DNA of 64,000 nt. Origin: Pseudomonas sp. Irchel s3f7. GTDB lineage: Bacteria > Pseudomonadota > Gammaproteobacteria > Pseudomonadales > Pseudomonadaceae. The notes beneath the pieces were generated by a model. The model was given only the letters and a program-made list of their open reading frames with translations. It was not told the origin of the DNA and ran no database searches. The translations under genes were made by a program, and so were the position numbers. Shown one piece after another: positions 58,636-64,000 of the stretch (position 1 is the first letter of the stretch; each line of letters opens with the position of its first letter). Location: positions 116,849-180,848 of the forward strand of contig NZ_FYDO01000011.1 in assembly GCF_900187615.1 (NCBI RefSeq), given 5' to 3'.

Positions 58636-61059
58636 TCAGAAGTCGACGGTTGCCGAAAGGAGGTAGGTTCGTGGCGTCGCGAGCGTCAATCCAGGCTCAC
58701 TGTCATCCGAGGCCCCGGCGGAACTCCAGTAGCGCTTGTCAGCCACGTTCTCGACATTGGCCCGCAGGGTGATGTTCTTTTCCTCGACCTTGAAGGCATA
58801 GCGCGCGCCCACGTCGACACGCGTCCAGGAATCGATTTCCTTGTTATTGGACTGGTCCAGGTACTGCGAGCTGGAATAGAGACTGCGGCTGGTCAAGGTC
58901 AGGCCTTGTACATTCGGCACGTCCCACTCGGCGCCCAGGTTGACGTTGTATTCCGGCGTGGCAGGCGCGCGGTTGCCGTCAAAGGTGCCCTTGGTGGTAT
59001 CGGTCAGCTCGCTGTCGATGTACATGACACCGCCGAGCAGACGGAAACCTTCGAGCGGCTCACCGAACACACTGACTTCCACACCCTTGTTTTCGCGTTT
59101 GCCGTTCGGACCGAAAACCCGCGTCGTGGCGTTGGTTTCATAAGCCGGTTGCTTGATCCGGAACACCGCGGTGGTGATGGCAAACGCCCCCGCATCATAT
59201 TTGGCACCGACCTCGACCTGCCGACTGATGAACGGCGGGAATATCTCGTCTTCGTTCACCGAGGTCGAAGGCGCGATCTTGCCCTGGCTCAGGCCTTCCA
59301 TGTAGTTGGCATACAACGAGAGCTTGTCGGTGGCCTTGAACAGGATGCCGCCCGAGGGCGAAACCTTTTCCTCATCGTAGGCCGTGTCGCCTTTGACATC
59401 GTCCGCCCAATCATCGACCTGCACTCGCTGCCAGCGAGCGCCGAGGGTCAGCAGCACCCGATCATCGAAAAAGCCCAGTGTGTCGGACAACGCGACGCTG
59501 CTGGAGCGGTTCTCGGTATACACCTCGGAATCAAGGCGCGTGGGATTGATGGGGGTCGGTGTCTGCACCGGGTTGTAGATGTTGCTCGGCGCAGCGGCAT
59601 AACGGGCGCCGCCGTTTTCGAAATCCATATAGAAATAACTGGCAGCCAGGTTGACCTCATGGCTCACCGGACCGGTATGGAACCAGTTGCGCACCCCGAC
59701 GTTGGCCGTCCGGACATTTTCGTCACGAGTGAAGTCACGTGGCAGAACGCTGAAGTTACCTGCGTTGTTGGTGACCGCTACGGCGTGCCGGAGGAAGTCA
59801 TGATTACTTTTACGCGCGCCCGCACCGGCGTACACCATGACGGCATCGCTGACATCGTACTCGCCGGTCACCGTACCGAAGGTGTCCTTGGTACGCGCAT
59901 TGCTCCACGGCTGCGCATAGTTGTGGCGAACATCGCTGGCGTGCGGAACCTGAGCGTTGGCGCCGACCTGCACGCGTTCCTGCGGGGCGTCGGTGTCACG
60001 TTCGTTATGTCCGACGTCCGTCGAGAGCCGCAGGCGTTCACCGCGAAAATCCAGGCCCAGCACAGCCATCTCGCGATCAACACTCTGGTGATCCCATTCG
60101 GTATCGCCGGACTGCTTCACGCCGTTGAAACGAACACCGAACATGTCCCCCTCACCAAAGCGCCGACCGATGTCCACGGCCCCGCCGACCTGGCTGTCGG
60201 AAGCGTAGTTGCCGGTAAACGAAGTGATGGGCACGTCGGTGGCGCGCTTGGGCACCACGTTGATCCCGCCACCCACGCTACCCCGTGGCGAGATGCCATT
60301 TATGAGCTGGCTCGGGCCTTTGAGGATGTCGACGCGATCGGCCATTTCCATATCGATGGTGTATGTCGGCAGAATGCCGTAGAGACCGTTGTAGGAGACG
60401 TCACTGTTGAACAGGCTCATTCCGCGAATGGTGAACTGCTCATACCGCCCACCCGCCGGGTTGGTGGCGCGAACCGAGGGATCGCTGGCCACGAGGTCGC
60501 CCAAGGTACGCGCCTGCAGGTTTTTCACCAACTCACTGGTGTAGGTGGTCTCGCTGAACGGCGTTTCCATGAAATCTTTCGAGCCCAGCAAGCCTTGCGA
60601 CCCACGGCGTGCCACCTGCCCGCCGACATACGGATCACCGTCCGCCGTGTCCGCCGTCGCGTAAATGGAGGTAGCACCCAATTGCAGGCTGCCGCCGGTT
60701 GGTGCCGGGGTCAGCATGTACGCCTGTTCACCCACCGGCTGCAATTGCAGACCGGAACCCTGCAGCAATTGGGCGAAGCCCTCCTCCACCGCGAAGTCGC
60801 CGGACAGACCGGGGCTGGTGCGCCCCCTCACCAGTGCCAGGTCCACTGACAGATTGACCCCGGCCAACCCCGCGAAACGAGTCAGCGCAGCGTCGAGGCT
60901 ACCGGCTGGCACCTGATAGCTGCGCCGAGGCGCGTCTTCGGCCCAACCGGCAGTGATGAATAAGGGGCAGGCACTCAGGCTCAACAACAGACTCAAGTGC
61001 AACAACGGGCGCAACCTGGATGGAGCCGGACGCATACTGCTAGACATCACTGCGAGCAT
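58636..61059 (-). CDS. TonB-dependent siderophore receptor with signalling domain
   Basis: The protein has 807 residues from MLAVMSSSMRPAPSRLRPLL; a frame extension to 61134 lacks a signal context. Signal peptide, STN signalling domain (about 45-115, SYQVPAGSLDAALTRFAGLA), plug (about 160-270; RYEQFTIRGMSLFN, DRVDILKGPSQLINGISPRG) and a 22-strand barrel ending LLSATVDF. The STN domain contacts the FecR-like protein coded upstream, so ligand binding induces the locus. FpvA/FoxA-like; the ligand is unknown. Confidence 0.93.
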   Translation of the reverse strand: MLAVMSSSMRPAPSRLRPLLHLSLLLSLSACPLFITAGWAEDAPRRSYQVPAGSLDAALTRFAGLAGVNLSVDLALVRGRTSPGLSGDFAVEEGFAQLLQGSGLQLQPVGEQAYMLTPAPTGGSLQLGATSIYATADTADGDPYVGGQVARRGSQGLLGSKDFMETPFSETTYTSELVKNLQARTLGDLVASDPSVRATNPAGGRYEQFTIRGMSLFNSDVSYNGLYGILPTYTIDMEMADRVDILKGPSQLINGISPRGSVGGGINVVPKRATDVPITSFTGNYASDSQVGGAVDIGRRFGEGDMFGVRFNGVKQSGDTEWDHQSVDREMAVLGLDFRGERLRLSTDVGHNERDTDAPQERVQVGANAQVPHASDVRHNYAQPWSNARTKDTFGTVTGEYDVSDAVMVYAGAGARKSNHDFLRHAVAVTNNAGNFSVLPRDFTRDENVRTANVGVRNWFHTGPVSHEVNLAASYFYMDFENGGARYAAAPSNIYNPVQTPTPINPTRLDSEVYTENRSSSVALSDTLGFFDDRVLLTLGARWQRVQVDDWADDVKGDTAYDEEKVSPSGGILFKATDKLSLYANYMEGLSQGKIAPSTSVNEDEIFPPFISRQVEVGAKYDAGAFAITTAVFRIKQPAYETNATTRVFGPNGKRENKGVEVSVFGEPLEGFRLLGGVMYIDSELTDTTKGTFDGNRAPATPEYNVNLGAEWDVPNVQGLTLTSRSLYSSSQYLDQSNNKEIDSWTRVDVGARYAFKVEEKNITLRANVENVADKRYWSSAGASDDSEPGLTLATPRTYLLSATVDF

Positions 61060-61126
61060 TGAGAATCTCTCTGATTTCGTTTCACTTGCCTTGAATGACA
61101 AGCGACACGAAAAAAGGGGACACGCT

Positions 61127-62077
61127 TTAAACACTATTTTTGCGCGGTACCAGCGTTACCCAGTAACGCGTACGTGAATGCACTTCCAGTGGCAGGCTGG
61201 CCGCCAGCAAAGCCAGAATACGATCGGTGTCTTCAAGGCGAAAACTGCCGGTGATGCGCAACGATTCCAGCTCGGGTTCCCAGCGCAACACGCCCGGACG
61301 ATAGGTGCGGAGTTCGCGCAGGAAATCCCCCAAGGGTTGGTTCTGCGCCATCAGCACACCCTCACGCCAGCCCGGGGCGAGTACGTCAAATGGCTCTACG
61401 ACACTAGCACCCGCCGCTTGAAGGCTGACCTGCTGGCCGCCGCGCAACGAAAAGACCGGTCCGTGCAGAGGCTGCAACTGCACTGTGCCCTTGAGCACCG
61501 AGACCTTGCAGCCCATCTGCCCCTGACGAACACACACCTCGCCCTGACTGACGACCACTTGCCCAAAGCGCGTGAGAATTGTCAGCGGCGACATCCCGGG
61601 TACATTCAGTGCCATTTCGCCTTCCACGAGGGTCAGGTGCCGGCTCTTCAAGTCGATATCGACGGCACTGGCGGTGTTCAGTTGCACAGCGCTGCCATCG
61701 ACCAACCGGACTTTTTTACTTTCCCCGGTGGCGGTCCGAAGGTCGGCGCTCCAGACATCCAGAGGTAACTGTCGACTGATCAGCCAGGCAGTCGGCAGCA
61801 AAGCCACCGCCCCGACGGCGCGCTTGAGCACCGTACGTCGACTGGCTTGTGGTCGGTCGAGACTGGCCATGGCCAAGGCCGAAGGCAGAACGGCAAAGCG
61901 TTGGCGCAAGAGTTGTGCTTTCTGCCAGGCCTGCTCATGGCTGGAATCGCTATCGCGCCAGCTCTGCAACAACGCCCGGTCCCGCTCATTGGCGTAGCCG
62001 GATTCCATGAGGGCTAGCCACTGCGCGGCGGCCCGCACGGTTTGGCGGGTTTCAGCCGAAGGTGGCGAGCCGATCAC
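61127..62077 (-). CDS. FecR-like anti-sigma / sigma regulator
   Basis: The protein has 316 residues, GTG start overlapping the sigma gene stop (GTGA). Cytoplasmic N-terminus with DUF4880-type motif (RAAAQWLALMESGYANERDR), one membrane helix (about 83-100, VGAVALLPTAWLI), periplasmic FecR domain (LRTATGESKKVRLVDGSAVQ, LNTASAVDID) and C-terminal STN-contact region. It relays the receptor signal to the ECF sigma factor. Confidence 0.92.
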   Translation of the reverse strand: MIGSPPSAETRQTVRAAAQWLALMESGYANERDRALLQSWRDSDSSHEQAWQKAQLLRQRFAVLPSALAMASLDRPQASRRTVLKRAVGAVALLPTAWLISRQLPLDVWSADLRTATGESKKVRLVDGSAVQLNTASAVDIDLKSRHLTLVEGEMALNVPGMSPLTILTRFGQVVVSQGEVCVRQGQMGCKVSVLKGTVQLQPLHGPVFSLRGGQQVSLQAAGASVVEPFDVLAPGWREGVLMAQNQPLGDFLRELRTYRPGVLRWEPELESLRITGSFRLEDTDRILALLAASLPLEVHSRTRYWVTLVPRKNSV

Positions 62078-62583
62078 ATTTCCACCAGCAGGCAATGTTC
62101 GTAGGCTTGAGCCATGTAGCGCTTGATCGTGCGCTCCGATACTTGCAGACGCTCGGCAATCTCTTGGTAGCCCAGGCCTTCCAGTTGACTCAAAAGAAAT
62201 GCTCGGCGTACCGGGCCCGGCAACCCATCGAGCAATTCGTCCAGGGCTTGCAGGGTTTCCAGCAGGATCCAGCGCTCCTCGGGAGACGGGACGCAGTCCT
62301 CGGGCAGCAACGCCAATGCATCGAGATAAGCTTGCTCCAGGCTGCGGCGCTTGTAGAAGTTGGCCAGCAGCCGCTTGCCGACTGTCGCCAGGTAGGCGCG
62401 AGGCTCTTGCAGGTCGGCGATGCGCTGGGAGCTGGCGAGCAAACGAACGAAGGTATCCTGACTCAGATCCGCCGCGTCGCTGCCATTGCCCATGCGTCGT
62501 CTCAACCATCCTTCGAGCCAGCTCCGATGGTCGCGGTACAGGTCGTGGAAGGTTTGCTCCGGCGGCAACGCTGCATCACTCAT
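62074..62583 (-). CDS. FecI-type ECF sigma factor
   Basis: The protein has 169 residues. Region 2 (FHDLYRDHRSWLEGWLRRRM, DLSQDTFVRLL) and region 4 (LEGLGYQEIAERLQVSERTI) are complete. It should transcribe the adjacent receptor and uptake genes when FecR signals. A possible Fur box lies 30-50 bases upstream of the start. Confidence 0.93.
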   Translation of the reverse strand: MSDAALPPEQTFHDLYRDHRSWLEGWLRRRMGNGSDAADLSQDTFVRLLASSQRIADLQEPRAYLATVGKRLLANFYKRRSLEQAYLDALALLPEDCVPSPEERWILLETLQALDELLDGLPGPVRRAFLLSQLEGLGYQEIAERLQVSERTIKRYMAQAYEHCLLVEM

Positions 62584-62613
62584 CTAAAGAAACCCTGCGC
62601 GAAGAAATATTTT

Positions 62614-62633
62614 AAATGCGACTCATTCTAATT
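62614..62633 (-). promoter_or_regulatory. Possible Fur box upstream of the ECF sigma gene
   Basis: AAATGCGACTCATTCTAATT contains an AATG-N4-TCATT dyad similar to the Fur consensus core AATGATAATCATT. Iron-starvation sigma genes of Pseudomonas normally carry a Fur site here. The match is partial. Confidence 0.5.
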
Positions 62634-62850
62634 AGTGTTGAGAGGTCAAACCAAGTCCTTTGTGCGAATTGCACCCGGTAAAGGCTTGAATAATTTGATC
62701 ACAGACCGAGATATCGGCCGCGCGGCGCCGGTTTATCGAGGCAGCGGACTATTGAGGGGATTTTCAAGAGGCATCGGCCATCCGCGCTTGGTCGGCAGAT
62801 GCGAAACCCTGAAGGTCGTGAGGAAGGAGAAAAAGACAAATCGCAGACAC

Positions 62851-62877
62851 AAAAAACCCCGGTCTTTCGACCAGGGT
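62851..62877 (-). terminator. Terminator of the tRNA cluster
   Basis: Stem ACCC.GGTC/GACC.GGGT with TTTC loop and six T on the minus strand, 75 bases after the second tRNA-Asp. The remainder of 62637-62950 shows no gene. Confidence 0.8.
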
Positions 62878-62950
62878 CTTTGCTATCGACTCGAAGTAAC
62901 CAGTGGTTTCTTCGTAGCTCCAAGGCGTTCAGTGGGCCTCGGGGCAGATA

Positions 62951-63027
62951 TGGCGCAGCGGACGGGACTCGAACCCGCGACCCCCGGCGTGACAGGCCGG
63001 TATTCTAACCGACTGAACTACCGCTGC
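62951..63027 (-). tRNA. tRNA-Asp (GTC), copy 2
   Basis: 77 bases with encoded CCA. Acceptor stem GCAGCGG/CCGCTGC, anticodon loop CTGTCAC between CCGGC and GCCGG. Identical to the copy 182 bases to the right. Confidence 0.95.
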
Positions 63028-63132
63028 GTATCGCTTTGAGCTGACGCTCAATTAACTCGTCTGATTAAAAGCTCTGAGACTTTTCAATCTCTCTTTTAAT
63101 CTCGAATCAGGGCGAACCTGACTCGGAAAATA

Positions 63133-63209
63133 TGGCGCAGCGGACGGGACTCGAACCCGCGACCCCCGGCGTGACAGGCCGGTATTCTAACCGACTGAAC
63201 TACCGCTGC
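63133..63209 (-). tRNA. tRNA-Asp (GTC), copy 1
   Basis: 77 bases with encoded CCA, anticodon GTC, sequence identical to the neighbouring tRNA-Asp. Co-transcribed between tRNA-Val(TAC) and the second tRNA-Asp. Confidence 0.95.
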
Positions 63210-63262
63210 GCGTCGGTGGAGGCATTTCAGCCTACCTCTTGCTTTCGCAAGTCTCTCGGAAG

Positions 63263-63338
63263 TGGTGGGTGATGACGGGATCGAACCGCCGACATTCTGC
63301 TTGTAAGGCAGACGCTCTCCCAGCTGAGCTAATCACCC
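63263..63338 (-). tRNA. tRNA-Val (TAC)
   Basis: 76 bases with encoded CCA. Acceptor stem GGGTGAT/ATCACCC, anticodon loop CTTACAA between TCTGC and GCAGA. First gene of the Val-Asp-Asp transcription unit. Confidence 0.95.
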
Positions 63339-63436
63339 GTTTGCATCTCCGAGGCCGCGAAATTTACGCAGGTAGCGAACCTAAGTCAATAGTAGGATTG
63401 AAGTTTTTCTGAAAAAGACGAAATCCGCATAAAACC

Positions 63437-63524
63437 TGTAGGAGCTGGCTTGCCAGCGATGGCGGCCTGCCAGCCAACCTGGATGCCGAATGTTCCGACC
63501 GATCGCGAGCAGGCTCGCTCCTAT
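63437..63524. repeat. Inverted pair of REP elements (BIME)
   Basis: TGTAGGAGCTGGCTTGCCAG (from 63437, hairpin GCTGGC/GCCAGC) and, inverted, GATCGCGAGCAGGCTCGCTC (63501-63520, hairpin GCGAGC/GCTCGC) are Pseudomonas REP units facing each other. They lie between the tRNA cluster and the insertion-sequence remnant; the rest of 63339-63776 has no gene. Confidence 0.75.
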
Positions 63525-63776
63525 GTATGGACTCGCCCCCACTGTCTACCTGCTTTTTAAACACTGCTACCCGGTTGCATCTATGTATAAGGCCTATTCG
63601 AGGAAGCCATCTTTGGCTTCTGGCCAACATTGGTTGAGCTCACGGTATGCCGATTACATTCAGGCCTCGAAGGCCGGTAGGAGCGCAGGCATCAATCCGC
63701 GACGGTCTGACCTGGGGTCAATGTTTTCTAGCAGGGGTTGGAGCGCACTTGCGCCCCGGTGGCAGAACGCTGTCGA

Positions 63777-64000
63777 TCAACAACTTGTCGCCGCCGGCCG
63801 GCCATCGGCCGGTTGGCGGCGATAAGTCTGGTCATTCTGTAGCAGTACCCAGATGATTCGCAGGTTGCGATTGGCCAGCCGTACCGCCGCTTCCTTGCGT
63901 CCCAGACGACTCTGCCAGCGTTGCAAGCGACGATCGTCGGGCTGTTCCGAATCTGGGCGCAGCTGCCTCAATACCGCGTGAGCCCCCTGCACCATCAGGC
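63777..64000 (-). mobile_element. IS110-family transposase, C-terminal part (runs off the window)
   Basis: The visible 73 residues (QGAHAVLRQLRPDSEQPDD, then LQRWQSRLGRKEAAVRLANR, NLRIIWVLLQNDQTYRRQ) match the C-terminal end of Transposase_20/IS110 transposases: a Gly-Ala-x-x-x-Leu start, LQRW and the ALANKxxRIxW-like helix. IS110 elements lack conventional inverted ends, so no boundary can be set. Whether the full gene is intact lies outside the window. Confidence 0.65.

Noticed and set aside
58906..60849. Long plus-strand open frame (647 codons)
   Set aside because: Antisense to the TonB receptor; no recognisable protein features.

Overview
The window is a Pseudomonas chromosome segment (probably P. 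fluorescens group, inferred from GC-rich codon use, Pseudomonas-type REP elements, DUF1654 and the host operons). About 46.4 kb of it is a resident siphovirus-type (lambda-organised) prophage. The prophage starts left of base 1 and ends at a tRNA-Val(GAC) gene at 46415-46491; its integrase and excisionase lie just inside that end, so the tRNA carries one attachment site (attR). The other end (attL), any distal tail fibre genes and the endolysin are not in the window.

Phage late region, minus strand, read right to left (25.0 kb down to 1): ninB, ninG, a Q-position regulator followed by two terminators, an HNH homing endonuclease, two holin-type membrane proteins, small and large terminase, portal, head morphogenesis protein, scaffold, major capsid, connector and closure proteins, tail terminator, an unusual mosaic tail protein, tail tube, the two tail-assembly chaperones (joined by a -1 frameshift), tape measure, minor tail proteins and a J-like tail tip. 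Between the chaperones and the tape measure sits a cargo block (about 7.7-10.6 kb). It holds a DUF2971 protein, a PDZ lipoprotein, a secreted protein and a membrane protein, mostly bounded by their own terminators.

Control and replication: a divergent CI-like/Cro-like pair at 28.9-30.1 kb shares a promoter with repeated operators. Leftward run RHH-like proteins, a Bro-N antirepressor, an O-like initiator containing two 11-bp-phased iteron clusters, and a P-like helicase loader. Rightward of CI lie small accessory genes, a HigB/HigA-type module coupled to a DUF6941 protein, a second PDZ lipoprotein and a LexA-boxed DUF1654 gene. The same operator sequence recurs at 34.75 kb over a second promoter (PL-like) whose leader contains a boxA. 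That promoter drives the rightward early operon: structured RNA, small proteins, coiled-coil protein, ERF annealing protein, YqaJ exonuclease, SSB, an orphan cytosine methyltransferase with an eight-fold repeat, excisionase and integrase.

Host DNA right of 46.5 kb: a gamma-glutamylputrescine-type oxidase; an operon for a periplasmic molybdenum aldehyde-type dehydrogenase (molybdopterin subunit, 2Fe-2S subunit, tri-haem cytochrome c, XdhC maturation factor); a siderophore uptake locus (ECF sigma, FecR-like anti-sigma, TonB-dependent transducer, binding protein, two permeases, ATPase, FhuF-like reductase) with a possible Fur box; a tRNA-Val/Asp/Asp cluster; a REP pair; and the 3' end of an IS110-type transposase running off the window. 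No CRISPR array or rRNA gene was seen.
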